Part shown: positions 16,681 to 25,876 of the stretch, piece by piece
How positions within the stretch are numbered: position 1 is the first letter of the stretch
How the letters are laid out: the number at the start of each line of letters is the position of its first letter
Source of the DNA: Site-B1 sp963722665
GTDB lineage: Bacteria > Bacteroidota > Bacteroidia > Flavobacteriales > Flavobacteriaceae
Direction of reading: 5' to 3'
NCBI GenBank assembly: GCA_963722665.1
Contig: CAVRNW010000032.1
Coordinates: 1-64,000 of the forward strand
Length of the DNA stretch: 64,000 bases
Program-made: the position numbers and the translations under genes
The notes under the pieces: generated by a model
Told to the model about the DNA's origin: nothing
The model's database searches: none
What the model saw: only the letters and a program-made list of their open reading frames with translations

Positions 16681-17045
16681 ATTTCCGCGAAGGCGGAAAT
16701 CTCATGAAATCATTGTGGATATTCATTACGTATACATACTAACAAATAAAAACCATACCGTTTTATATGTGGGTCGATCTAAACAAATGAAGAAAAGATT
16801 AAACCAACATAAAAATAATAGCTTGAAAAGCTTTACAGGAAAATACAATGTTAGTAAGCTTGTTTATTTTGAAACCACTAAATATGTAAATATCTCTATC
16901 AAAAGAGAAAGGCAAATAAAAAAATGGAACCGTGAATGGAAAATTAACCTAATTAATAGTCTAAATCCTGAATGGAAAGATCTTTCAGAATATATTTAAA
17001 CAAACTTTCATCATAAAACTAAAGGATTTCCGCCTTCGCGGAAAT
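16681..17045 (+). mobile_element. GIY-YIG gene between inverted palindromic repeats
   Basis: A hairpin ATTTCCGC-GAAG-GCGGAAAT (16681-16700) precedes the GIY-YIG gene and ATTTCCGC-CTTC-GCGGAAAT (17026-17045) follows it. Each is a perfect 8-bp stem with a 4-base loop, and the two are exact reverse complements over 20 bases, loops included. The unit occupies the whole trpB-trpA gap. It resembles a REP-like sequence pair bounding a small nuclease gene. Confidence 0.65.
16715..16999 (+). CDS. Small GIY-YIG nuclease-domain protein
   Basis: A 94-residue stand-alone GIY-YIG domain of the UvrC/YhbQ type: HYVYILTNKNHTVLYVGRSK carries the paired Y-Y/V-G motif, followed by RLNQHK, YNVSKLVYFE and a conserved KRERQIKKWNREWK with the catalytic-type Glu. 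The best start is GTG at 16715. Such proteins are often annotated as excinuclease ABC subunit C-like, but no UvrC domains are present. It sits in the trp operon between trpB and trpA, flanked by inverted palindromes, so it is more likely a selfish passenger than a Trp enzyme. Confidence 0.85.
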   Translation: MDIHYVYILTNKNHTVLYVGRSKQMKKRLNQHKNNSLKSFTGKYNVSKLVYFETTKYVNISIKRERQIKKWNREWKINLINSLNPEWKDLSEYI

Positions 17046-17062
17046 GAAAAAATACTAATTCA

Positions 17063-17827
17063 ATGAATAGAATTAATCAAAAACTACAAGAAAATAAAAA
17101 GTTGTTATCCATATATTTTACAGCTGGTTATCCTAAAATTGACGATACGGTTTCAATCATTCAGGATCTGGAAAAAAATGGAGTGGATATGATCGAAATT
17201 GGATTGCCTTTTAGCGATCCATTAGCTGATGGCCCAACTATTCAAGCAAGTTCAACTCAGGCTTTAAAAAATGGCATGACTTCAGAAAAACTATTTGAGC
17301 AATTGAAAGATATAAGAAAGTCAGTAGATATCCCTTTAATTATAATGGGATATTTTAATCCCATTCTGCAATATGGCGTAGAGGCATTTTGTAAGAAATG
17401 CTCTGAAATTGGTATTGATGGACTCATAATTCCAGATCTACCGGTTGATGTTTATTATGAGCAATATAAATCGACTTTTGATAAGTTTGGACTAAAAAAT
17501 GTTTTTCTTATAACTCCTCAAACCAGTGAAGACAGGATTCGATATATCGATTCCATTTCAGATGCTTTCATCTATATGGTCAGCAGTGCCAGTACCACAG
17601 GAGCGAAATCCGGATTTGGAGATGAACAGAGAAATTATTTCAAGCGTATTGCCGAAATGAACCTCAAAAATCCCCAAATAGTGGGCTTCGGAATAAGTAA
17701 CAAGGACACATTTGATCAAGCCACCAAATATGCTAAAGGAGCCATTATAGGGAGTGCCTTTATTAAGTATTTAACTAATAACGGTGTAGATAAAATTAAT
17801 AGCTTTGTAAAACAAATCATTAACTAA
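17063..17827 (+). CDS. trpA: Tryptophan synthase alpha chain
   Basis: TrpA cleaves indole-3-glycerol phosphate and passes indole to TrpB. The 254-residue TIM barrel shows YFTAGYPKIDDT, MIEIGLPFSDPLADGPTIQ (both catalytic acids), IMGYFNPILQYG, GLIIPDLPVD, YMVSSASTTGAKSG and VGFGISNKD. It ends with TAATG shared with the methyltransferase gene. Confidence 0.94.
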   Translation: MNRINQKLQENKKLLSIYFTAGYPKIDDTVSIIQDLEKNGVDMIEIGLPFSDPLADGPTIQASSTQALKNGMTSEKLFEQLKDIRKSVDIPLIIMGYFNPILQYGVEAFCKKCSEIGIDGLIIPDLPVDVYYEQYKSTFDKFGLKNVFLITPQTSEDRIRYIDSISDAFIYMVSSASTTGAKSGFGDEQRNYFKRIAEMNLKNPQIVGFGISNKDTFDQATKYAKGAIIGSAFIKYLTNNGVDKINSFVKQIIN

Positions 17828-18450
17828 TGGAAACCTTTGACAGAAAAAAGCATTGGGAAAACATTTACAGCACCAAGCAATTGAATGAAGTGAGTTGGTA
17901 TCAGCCCACCCCTGAAACCTCACTTAATATTATAAAAGAATTGAACATTCCTAAATCTGCGAGCATCATTGATATTGGTGGAGGTGACAGTTTTTTGGTG
18001 GATAATTTATTGGAACTTGGTTATGAAAATATCACGCTACTCGATATTTCTAAAAAAGCTATCGAAAGAGCAAAACTACGTTTAGGTCCTAAAGGTCAAA
18101 ATGTAAAATGGATTGAAGCCGATGCTTCAGATTTCAATCCGACAGAAACCTATGACCTGTGGCATGATCGTGCTGCATTTCATTTTCTAACAAAGGATAG
18201 TGAGATTAAAAATTACATTAAAGCTGCTACAAAAGGAGTTAAAGGGTCAGGAAATATGATCATAGGAACCTTTGGAACGGATGGCCCTAAAAAGTGCAGC
18301 GGAATTGAAATAACCCAATATTCTGAATCCTCATTAACCAAAAGATTCAACACTTCTTTCAAAAAAATAAAATGCAAAAAAATTGAGCATTTAACACCTT
18401 TCGATAGCATTCAGAATTTTGTTTTTTGCAGTTATAAAAAAATTATATAG
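17827..18450 (+). CDS. Class I SAM-dependent methyltransferase
   Basis: A 207-residue Rossmann methyltransferase: KKHWENIYSTKQLNEVSWYQ at the start, motif I ASIIDIGGGDSFLVDNLLE, LLDISKKAIERAK (acidic residue for the ribose) and WIEADASDF. The WYQP opening is typical of small-molecule methyltransferases annotated as thiopurine-like or methyltransferase domain 25. It shares its start with the trpA stop, so it is co-transcribed with the trp operon, though a link to tryptophan is not evident. Substrate unknown. Confidence 0.83.
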   Translation: METFDRKKHWENIYSTKQLNEVSWYQPTPETSLNIIKELNIPKSASIIDIGGGDSFLVDNLLELGYENITLLDISKKAIERAKLRLGPKGQNVKWIEADASDFNPTETYDLWHDRAAFHFLTKDSEIKNYIKAATKGVKGSGNMIIGTFGTDGPKKCSGIEITQYSESSLTKRFNTSFKKIKCKKIEHLTPFDSIQNFVFCSYKKII

Positions 18451-18675
18451 ATGAAGGTACTAAATGATTGGAGAATCGTAATTCTACTTTGTTTAACTAT
18501 AGGTTTAGCTCCCTATTTTCCAGAACCACATATTATTGGTAAAATAAAATGGTTGGCAGGAGGGGGAAATGGTATGCAGGCAATGGACTGGTTTGATGTT
18601 GTTTTACATGGCTTTCCTTTTATTCTTCTAATCAGAGTTATTATTCTAAAATTAACATCTAAAAATGCCACTTAA
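18451..18675 (+). CDS. Small conserved membrane protein
   Basis: A 74-residue protein with two hydrophobic segments (about residues 8-24 and 48-68) separated by EPHIIGKIKWLAGGGNGMQA. It lies directly after the methyltransferase stop and overlaps trmL by 11 bases. Close analogues occur in Flavobacteria as unnamed small proteins. The position between two methyltransferase genes gives no clear function. Confidence 0.7.
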   Translation: MKVLNDWRIVILLCLTIGLAPYFPEPHIIGKIKWLAGGGNGMQAMDWFDVVLHGFPFILLIRVIILKLTSKNAT

Positions 18676-19118
18676 CATTGTCCTTTTTGAACCAGAAATT
18701 CCAAATAATACTGGAAACATAGGCCGTTTAGCATTAGCTACAGGAAGTAATTTGCATTTGGTAAAACCTTTTGGTTTCGAGATTAGCGACACACGTTTAA
18801 AACGTGCTGGTTTAGATTACTGGCAGCATCTCTCCGTTACTTATTACGAAAGTACTCGATGATTTCTTTAGAACAAATAAAGACAAGAATATGGTCTTCT
18901 TATCCAGTCATGGCAAAAAAAATCATTGGTCAATTGATTTTGAAGATGATATGTTTCTAATTTTCGGAAAAGAATCTGTCGGATTACCAAATCATCTTAT
19001 TGAAAAATATTCCGATAAAATATTCAAAATTCCACTCTACAGTGAACACGTGAGAAGTATAAATTTAGCAAATGCAGTGGGAATAGTGATTTATGAAGGG
19101 TTAAAACAAATTCAATAA
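18665..19118 (+). pseudogene. trmL: tRNA (cytidine(34)-2'-O)-methyltransferase TrmL, frameshifted
   Basis: A SPOUT-fold enzyme that methylates the wobble ribose of leucine tRNAs. The first frame gives NIVLFEPEIPNNTGNIGRLA and RLKRAGLDYWQHLSV; the shifted frame continues with MVFLSSHGKKNHWSIDF, FLIFGKESVGLPNHL and SINLANAVGIVIYEGLK, the SAM-binding knot. An extra base near 18853 (AGTaCTCGAT) separates them; removing it gives YYESLDDFFRTNKDK and a 150-residue protein, the normal length. Confidence 0.87.
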
Positions 19119-19184
19119 GCTAAAAGCTTTAAATTTTATTTAAAAATTTAGTACACATATAGTGAAACCCTTACTCGTTTTTAT

Positions 19185-19214
19185 TATATTTGGTTAACCA
19201 ATTTGGTTAACCAA
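19185..19214 (+). promoter_or_regulatory. Tandem palindromic operator over the alginate lyase promoter
   Basis: Two identical 12-bp palindromes TTGGTTAACCAA occur at 19190-19201 and 19203-19214, 13 bases apart centre to centre. The first overlaps a -7-like TATATTTG (19185-19192). Perfect tandem palindromes at a promoter suggest a dimeric repressor, perhaps of the GntR or LacI type, controlling the lyase. No such regulator is encoded in this window. Confidence 0.65.
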
Positions 19215-19245
19215 TTGGATTTATATATTTTAAATTTCTAGTCAT

Positions 19246-21858
19246 ATGAAAAACTTCTACACGTTAAATGCTCAAAAAATATTTATTACACTTATTTTTT
19301 TATTGGTTTCGGTAAGCATGTTTTCTCAAACCACTTATAATATTACTGACCCTGAAGACCTTACAGCTTTATCTGCAACACTTTCTGCAGGAGACACAGT
19401 TATTTTAGCGGATGGTACGTATACTTCAGAAGAAAGAATTAAATTTTCACCTACTACAGGAACAGCAGCTTTGCCTATTACATTTAGACCGGCAACTCCT
19501 GGAGGAGTTAAGTTTACCGGTGGTTTGCAAATGAGTATTGGAGGAGATTACGTTGTTGTTGATGGTTTTCATTGGCAAGGTGGTTATGGAGCTAGCAATT
19601 TTATTGAATTCAGAGATGGTTATGATTATGCTAATCATAGTACAATCCAAAATTGTGCAATTGATGGGTTAGCATTAAGTCCAGATGATATAGCAGACGA
19701 TGGGACTACTTCGATTACAAAACACAGATGGGTTGTACTATACGGAACTTACAACACTATAATCAACTGTTCATTTATGAATAAAGAAAGTGCAGGAGCT
19801 TTAGTTCTAGTAGAACTTGAATATAATGCATCTCCTGATGATGGTGTTACAAACACTCGTTGTGACATAGTTGGCCATACAATTAGTAATAATTATTTCT
19901 ATAAATATGCAAAAATTAATCCAGCATTATCCAATGCTGGAGATAGTGAAACTATACGTGTAGGTACTAGTGAGTATCAAAATGTAGATAGCAGTACTAC
20001 TGTTAGTAATAATTATTTTGTTGAGGCTGATGGTGAAAATGAAATCATCACTAATAAAAGTAAAAACAACACATATACTAATAACACTTTTAGAAGGTGT
20101 AGAGGTTCTTTAGTGCTACGTCACGGTTCTAACGCTACAGTTGACAGAAATTACTTTTTAGGTGAAGACGTTGATGGTACTGGAGGCATTAGAATTACCG
20201 ATAGTAACCACGCAATTACTAATAATTATATTCAGGATTGTATCACTGTTGTTGATCAAGCAATTTGGAATAATGGCATAACATTTCTAGGAGGAGGCGA
20301 TAGTTCTGACGTTGTTTGTACTTCTACAAGTGTTTCAAACGGATATCAAAAATCTGAAAATATTACCCTTTCTAATAACACGATCATGAACACTAATGCG
20401 CCTTTGTTTTATAACACAGATAAAGGATCAACTGATCCAACAGGAACAGTTTCAAACAACTTAATTTATTTTTCTGCTATGGACCCAAATTTAACAACTG
20501 TTATTACGGGTAATTATAATGATCTTGGTACAGCATTAACATACACAGGAAACGTTTATACTGGAACTACATTGGGAGCAACAACTACAGGTTTTTCTGA
20601 AGAGACAGGAATTACTGCTACTGCTGATGGAGAAATTTTTACTTTTTCTGGAACTGGGTCTGCTGGTAAAGGCGCTGATATGGGATCTTATACACCAACA
20701 ACTGATGATATGGTTGGTTACGGAATAGGAGCTTGTTTTTTAGATAATTTAGGTGCTAGCATAACTGATGGTGATTGTACTATTGAAATACCTGAATCTT
20801 TAACTGTTAGTAGTTTGCCAACTCTTATTGCAGATGCAGGTAGCTATGATGTTTCTGTTTATGCTAATGTAAGCTGGACTGCTGTATCTAATGATCCTTC
20901 TTGGATATCTATTGATATTACTTCAGGTACTGGCGATGAAACAGTTTCAGTTACAGTAACTGAAAATGCAGATACTAGTAGTAGAACTGGTTCTGTAACT
21001 TTTACACAAGATCCGGGAGGTGATGATATTGTAAGAACTTTAAATGTAACACAAGAAGGGGTAGATTTAACAGATTTGTACGACCTTATAAATGATGTTT
21101 CTGGTGGTGGTCCTGTTTCAATTCATTCTTTTTCAAAAGAACAAGGGCCAGATCATCCTAATCCAAAAACAAATTATGCAACAAATACTTTAGATAAAGA
21201 CAATAGTACAGTTTGGGCTGCCGATGATCTTGAAACTATTTTATCTGGAGACTATTTTGCAGATGGAGAGTACATTATTTACGATTTAGGTGTTGAGTAT
21301 GACCTTGATTTAATACAAATCGCTACAGATGACAAGGCAGACCCTTATGGTTTACAAGTCTGGGTGTCTACTGTGGGAACGGACCCTTCAGATTTTACAA
21401 TGGCTCTACCAACTTCAGGAGATTTGTTAATTACGACAACTACTGGGACGTTTGATGATTTTGATCAATATGAAATTTCAGCCAATGCACGTTATGTGAA
21501 ATTAATAGGCTACGGAAGATTTAATAGTGCAGGAGATACTAGATCAAGTGTTTGGACTAACATTACAGAAATAGAATTTTACGGAAATTCAACACTTTCT
21601 GTTGATGATATTGAATTAGCGAATAAAGTTAAAATTTATCCTATTCCTGCCAATGACATATTATATATAAAAAACATAAATGGTGTAAATTTGATAAACA
21701 TCTACAGTATGGATGGACGATTAGTTTTAGAAAAATCTTTAAATACAAATTCTGAAATTTCTTTAGATGTTTCATCTTTATCCAATGGTGCTTATATTAT
21801 AAATCTGTCTAACGGAAGTAATTCAAGTCAATCTAAAATGATTCTAATTTCTAAATAA
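19246..21858 (+). CDS. PL6-family alginate lyase with BACON, discoidin-like and T9SS domains
   Basis: An 870-residue secreted protein. A signal peptide (to about SMFSQ, residue 28) is followed by a parallel beta-helix of polysaccharide lyase family 6 (about 30-480), a BACON domain (about 515-605, with WISIDITSGTGDETVSVTV), an F5/8 type C-like carbohydrate-binding region (about 620-780) and a C-terminal T9SS sorting domain (from IYPIPAND). Lys271 (in TNKS) and Arg292 (in LVLRHG) are spaced 21 residues apart like the catalytic Lys and Arg of chondroitinase B. PL6 enzymes cleave alginate or chondroitin; alginate is the likelier substrate in a marine flavobacterium. Confidence 0.88.
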   Translation: MKNFYTLNAQKIFITLIFLLVSVSMFSQTTYNITDPEDLTALSATLSAGDTVILADGTYTSEERIKFSPTTGTAALPITFRPATPGGVKFTGGLQMSIGGDYVVVDGFHWQGGYGASNFIEFRDGYDYANHSTIQNCAIDGLALSPDDIADDGTTSITKHRWVVLYGTYNTIINCSFMNKESAGALVLVELEYNASPDDGVTNTRCDIVGHTISNNYFYKYAKINPALSNAGDSETIRVGTSEYQNVDSSTTVSNNYFVEADGENEIITNKSKNNTYTNNTFRRCRGSLVLRHGSNATVDRNYFLGEDVDGTGGIRITDSNHAITNNYIQDCITVVDQAIWNNGITFLGGGDSSDVVCTSTSVSNGYQKSENITLSNNTIMNTNAPLFYNTDKGSTDPTGTVSNNLIYFSAMDPNLTTVITGNYNDLGTALTYTGNVYTGTTLGATTTGFSEETGITATADGEIFTFSGTGSAGKGADMGSYTPTTDDMVGYGIGACFLDNLGASITDGDCTIEIPESLTVSSLPTLIADAGSYDVSVYANVSWTAVSNDPSWISIDITSGTGDETVSVTVTENADTSSRTGSVTFTQDPGGDDIVRTLNVTQEGVDLTDLYDLINDVSGGGPVSIHSFSKEQGPDHPNPKTNYATNTLDKDNSTVWAADDLETILSGDYFADGEYIIYDLGVEYDLDLIQIATDDKADPYGLQVWVSTVGTDPSDFTMALPTSGDLLITTTTGTFDDFDQYEISANARYVKLIGYGRFNSAGDTRSSVWTNITEIEFYGNSTLSVDDIELANKVKIYPIPANDILYIKNINGVNLINIYSMDGRLVLEKSLNTNSEISLDVSSLSNGAYIINLSNGSNSSQSKMILISK

Positions 21859-21876
21859 ATTAATCCATCCAAAGTT

Positions 21877-22828
21877 ATGAGACCTATATCCAGAAGAGAG
21901 TTTACTAAAAAATCTACGATGGCAATAGGTCTCATTCCTTTTTTAAATTTGCCCAATAAATTATTTTCAGCAGAAGACAGCAATGAGAAATTATCAATTA
22001 ATATATTTTCCAAACATCTCCAATTTTTAAATTACAAGGAATTAGGTGAACAGACTGCTTTAATGGGATTTGACGGAGTAGATCTCACTGTACGTCCTAA
22101 AGGTCATATATTGCCCGAATCCGTATCAGTCGATTCTGCCAAAGGCAATAGAAGATATTAAAACAGGAGGTTCTAATTGCTCAATGATCACGACTGTTAT
22201 TAGTGATGCAGATAATAAAACAGATCAAAACATTCTTAAAACAGCAGCCAGGAATGGCATAGAATATTACAGAACTGATTGGTTTGATTATTCCGGGGAA
22301 AAATCTATGAAAGCTGATCTGGGATACTTCCAGGATAAAATAAAAGGCTTGAGTTTACTTAATAAACAATTAGGAATCATAGGTTGCTATCAAAATCATG
22401 CCGGACGTTCCATTGGATCATCTATTTGGGAAATTGAAAAACTATTGGAATTTGCTGAATTAGATTTTTTTGGTGCTCAATACGATATTCGTCATGCAAT
22501 TGTGGAGGGAGGATTATCATGGGAAAATGGATTGCAATTAATCAAGGATAATATTAAAACGATAGTATTGAAAGATTTTAAATGGGGAAAAGTTGATAAT
22601 ACTTGGAAACCTATAAACACTCCTATTGGTGAAGGCATGATCGATTTTAAAAAATACTTTTCAATCCTTAAAAAGTACAAAATAAATGTACCCGTTAGTC
22701 TGCATCTGGAATATCCTCTTGGTGGTGCAGAAAAAGGAAATAGCTCAATTTCCATAGATCAAAACATTGTTTTTAAGGCCATGGAAAAAGATCTTCAAGC
22801 TGTTCAAAAATTGTGGAATGAAGCTTGA
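21877..22828 (+). pseudogene. Tat-exported sugar phosphate isomerase/epimerase-like TIM barrel, frameshifted
   Basis: The N-terminus SRREFTKKSTMAIGLIPFL is a twin-arginine signal. The body belongs to the xylose isomerase-like TIM-barrel family: ELGEQTALMGFDGVDLTV, then in the second frame GIIGCYQNHAGRSIG, FFGAQYDIRHAIVEGG, IVLKDFKWGK and VSLHLEYPLGG, whose His, Asp and Glu residues are typical metal ligands. An extra T near 22133 (GATtCTG) shifts the frame; correction yields 316 residues. It follows the alginate lyase by 18 bases, so an operon and a role in sugar processing are likely, substrate unknown. Confidence 0.8.
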
Positions 22829-22972
22829 TTTATCTTATAAAAAGCACTTTTAAATTTTAGGATTGTATAGTACTTAACTATATATCGATTACAATATCTT
22901 TTTGTATATTTCGGCTTGCTTTTTTTTAGGCAAATTATTATATTAATTCATAAACAACTAAACTATTTAAAT

Positions 22973-24172
22973 ATGGCAAGTAAATTAAAAGGAACCATAG
23001 CTATACTAACCGGAGGTGGTGATGTGCCAGGATTAAACCCTGCTATTCGGGCAATTACAATACGCGCAAGACGTGAAGGATACAAAGTAATTGGATTAAG
23101 ACGAGGTTGGGCAGGTATTGTTGAAATGACTCAAAATCCTAAAGATGATAATAGCAATAACTATTTAGAACTCACCCAAACAATTGTTAACAGAGCTGGC
23201 AGAACCGGTGGTACTTTTTTACATAGTTCAAGGACCAGACCTAGTCATTTACCAAAAGCAAGTGTTCCTGAACACTTAAAAGATTCTTACAAAGAAGAAT
23301 ACAACGACATGACTAAAGTTGTTTTAGATAATTTGGCCTATTTAGGAATCGATTATTTAATACCGATAGGTGGTGATGATACCTTGAGTTATGCTGTAAG
23401 ATTATACAAAGAAGGCTTTAAAGTGGTAGCTATTCCAAAAACTATGGATAATGATGTTCCGGGAACAGACTATTGTATTGGTTTTAGTACTTGTATAACT
23501 CGAACCATCAATATGACCAATACGTTGCGTACTTCTGCAGGATCTCATGAACGATTCCTAGTATTGGAAGTGTTTGGTAGATATGCCGGTTTTACGGCTA
23601 TGTTACCAACTATGGCAGGTGCTGCAAACAGATGTGTGATTCCGGAATATAAATTTGACATCGAACATCTTACAGACTGTTTAGTTCAAGATCGAAATGA
23701 AAACCCAAGTAATTATTCAGTGGTATTAGTATCAGAAGGTGCTATGTTCAAAGGTGGTGAAATGGTTTTTAAAGATCAGGAAAAAGATCAGTTCGGACAC
23801 GCTAAATTAGGTGGAATTGGAGAACTGGTTTCAGACCGATTAAAGACGCTGTCGCCTAAATTCAATAACGGAAAACATATTAATGTAATCAATCAGAAAT
23901 TAGGTTATCTGGTAAGAGGTGGAGATCCGGATGCTGTAGATTCTATTGTGCCTATGGCCTACGGAAACCTGGCCTTAGACTTAATTTTAAAAGGCGTTCA
24001 TGGAAGACTAGTGGTCCTTAAAAATGGTCGATATGACAATGTACCAATAGATGTGGTAGTTGGCAAATCAAAACTGGTTAATATAAATAAATTCTATAAT
24101 ACGGAACGCTTACGTCCATTCTATAATAGCTTTGAAATGAATCCACTGTTTATCATGACCAGTGAAGGATAA
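22973..24172 (+). CDS. pfkA: 6-phosphofructokinase with PPi-type signature
   Basis: This 399-residue enzyme phosphorylates fructose 6-phosphate. It shows AILTGGGDVPGLNPAIRA, LIPIGGDDTLSYA, IPKTMDNDVPGTD, GSHERFLVLEVFGRYAG and LGYLVRGGDPDAVD. The Asp in GGDDT and the Lys in PKTMDND are the residues that mark pyrophosphate-dependent enzymes (ATP enzymes usually have Gly at both). The start is ATG 22973 (MASKLKG); the earlier frame opening lacks family similarity. It stands alone, followed by a strong terminator. Phosphoryl donor is inferred from residues only. Confidence 0.88.
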   Translation: MASKLKGTIAILTGGGDVPGLNPAIRAITIRARREGYKVIGLRRGWAGIVEMTQNPKDDNSNNYLELTQTIVNRAGRTGGTFLHSSRTRPSHLPKASVPEHLKDSYKEEYNDMTKVVLDNLAYLGIDYLIPIGGDDTLSYAVRLYKEGFKVVAIPKTMDNDVPGTDYCIGFSTCITRTINMTNTLRTSAGSHERFLVLEVFGRYAGFTAMLPTMAGAANRCVIPEYKFDIEHLTDCLVQDRNENPSNYSVVLVSEGAMFKGGEMVFKDQEKDQFGHAKLGGIGELVSDRLKTLSPKFNNGKHINVINQKLGYLVRGGDPDAVDSIVPMAYGNLALDLILKGVHGRLVVLKNGRYDNVPIDVVVGKSKLVNINKFYNTERLRPFYNSFEMNPLFIMTSEG

Positions 24173-24195
24173 GGACTGATTTTTTAATATATTCG

Positions 24196-24235
24196 AAAGT
24201 GGATCCGGAATTTCAATTTAGGATCCACTTTTTTT
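24196..24235 (+). terminator. Terminator after phosphofructokinase gene
   Basis: AAAGTGGATCC (24196-24206) pairs with GGATCCACTTT (24221-24231) around a 14-base loop and runs into a T tract. Confidence 0.85.
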
Positions 24236-24357
24236 ATTATCAATCCAACCTAATTATATTTTTTTTGATACTTAAGTTAAAAAAGCTAAATTAGTCCGCA
24301 ATCAGGGTTAATTAACACAGAAGATATCCGTATTGACTCTAACAACCAACTAAAATT

Positions 24358-24693
24358 ATGAAATCAAAAAAAAACCCTTGGACCAAATTAGAATTAAAAA
24401 CATACATTTTACTGCTTTGCGCAAATGCAGATTCATTAAAAAGCAAAGAAGAAATCAAATTGATAAAATCCAAGATCGATTCGAAAACATATAAAAAGAT
24501 CAAAAAAGAATTTTCTAAAGATACTGAAGAAAAAAGCCTTAAAAAGATAGATGAGAATGTGCAATTACATGAATTTTCTCATAATGAGCTTGATCAACTT
24601 CGAAAGGAAATGCACGAGATTTTCAATTCTGATAAAAATTTTGGTGCAATGGAAAGAAACCTGGATCGAATATTAGATAATATTCTGTATTAA
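24358..24693 (+). CDS. Small charged hypothetical protein, possibly TerB-like
   Basis: A 111-residue, Lys/Glu-rich, probably all-helical soluble protein with no signal peptide. The pattern TYILLLCANADSLKSKEEI followed by helices and FSHNELDQLRKEMHEIFNSD recalls the TerB-like helical family, but I cannot confirm this by eye. It has its own start after a non-coding gap and precedes a DUF6090-like remnant. Function unknown. Confidence 0.6.
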   Translation: MKSKKNPWTKLELKTYILLLCANADSLKSKEEIKLIKSKIDSKTYKKIKKEFSKDTEEKSLKKIDENVQLHEFSHNELDQLRKEMHEIFNSDKNFGAMERNLDRILDNILY

Positions 24694-24707
24694 GTTATCA
24701 GTCCACA

Positions 24708-24794
24708 ATGGAAAAACTGATGCAAGAGGGCAAAACTACCAACTACCTCAAATATGCTATTGGTGAATTAATATTTGTAGTCATTGTATTTTAA
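24708..24794 (+). pseudogene. Remnant of a DUF6090-like membrane protein
   Basis: A 28-codon frame reads MEKLMQEGKTTNYLKYAIGE then LIFVVIVF and stops. This matches the characteristic N-terminus of a large flavobacterial family (EGKTxxYxKYAIGEIxLVVIGI, then LIALQINNWNE), but the rest is missing. It is best explained as the stump of a decayed member of that family; a functional mini-peptide cannot be excluded. Confidence 0.55.
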
Positions 24795-24921
24795 TAACTT
24801 TTTAAAGAATCAACTGGATTGAATTGAATTCTTTATTACTGAAAAGACAAAATTCTTAAGTCCATTTAAAATTGATTTCCTTTTTTCTTTAATATTTAGA
24901 AACCAACTAACCAAATTAAAT

Positions 24922-25774
24922 ATGAATACTACAAGATCTAGCAGAAGTATTTTCTATAGCCAAATCTTTTCAGGAATTGGAATTGGAATTCTCCTTGGTG
25001 TGATTATGGGACTTTCAGTATCCCCTGTTGTAAAAACTATATTAGGAGCCTTAGCTGGGATTCTGGCAGCTTTCTTGGGATTACAGGAAAGTCTTTTTGC
25101 CAAACAAGGCGAAGAAGATCAAGAAAAAATAACTAATCGGATATTTATTAATAGTATTCGAGCTGGAAGCTTTGGAATAGCAACTGTTATAGGACTATTT
25201 TTTGGAATGTACCTAAGAACTCATGAAGTTCTTTCTCTAAGTAAAGAACAACAGGTTAAAAATTGGACAGATGCAGGTTTTAACGATTCGCTCGCAGAAG
25301 AATTGGTCATCTATCAAAATTTCAAACTTTTCAAGAGATCAGGATCACTCCATATTGACACAAAACTAGCAGAAATAGCAGCCCAGAAAATCGATGCGAA
25401 TAGCGGTTTTCTTATGAGTAAGGAGGAAATGAAAAATTATTGTGTAAGTCTTGATGTCGAAAAAAGATATAATAATTCTGCACAAAATGCTCTAGAAGGA
25501 TATGAAGGAGACGCAAAATTAATCGCCTATGCTAAAGAATTAAGGGCTATTCCTGAGGTTGGTCAATTAGAGATTATGAATTCTGTTAAAAACCTAATTT
25601 GTTTTTTAGGCAAGCGGAACAGATGATGATTATAAGGAGTTTTGCAATGATATTCAAAAAAGCATTAATTATAGTAATATAAATTTTTCATTAGATGAAA
25701 TTGCATCCTCTTCCAACATTCGAGAAATGGGTTTAGTAGCTAATGCTTATATTAAGACATGCCGTTTCAGATAA
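24922..25774 (+). pseudogene. Membrane protein of unknown function, frameshifted
   Basis: The first frame encodes 234 residues with two N-terminal hydrophobic hairpin spans (about 13-32 and 37-56) rich in Gly, a third at about 80-97, and a soluble C-terminal part. The frame ends near 25626, but the +1 frame continues from about 25610 as GTDDDYKEFCNDIQKSINYS through NIREMGLVANAYIK to TAA at 25774, giving about 283 residues if one extra base is removed near the T6 run or AAGCGG. I do not recognise the family. Confidence 0.6.
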
Positions 25775-25876
25775 AAGACAAAACCAATTTAACAAAGGCA
25801 ATTTTAGCGATTACCTGTGAATAACAGTTTTCTATGCTATTTATTCGATCATTATATAAATTTAAACTTGATAATC

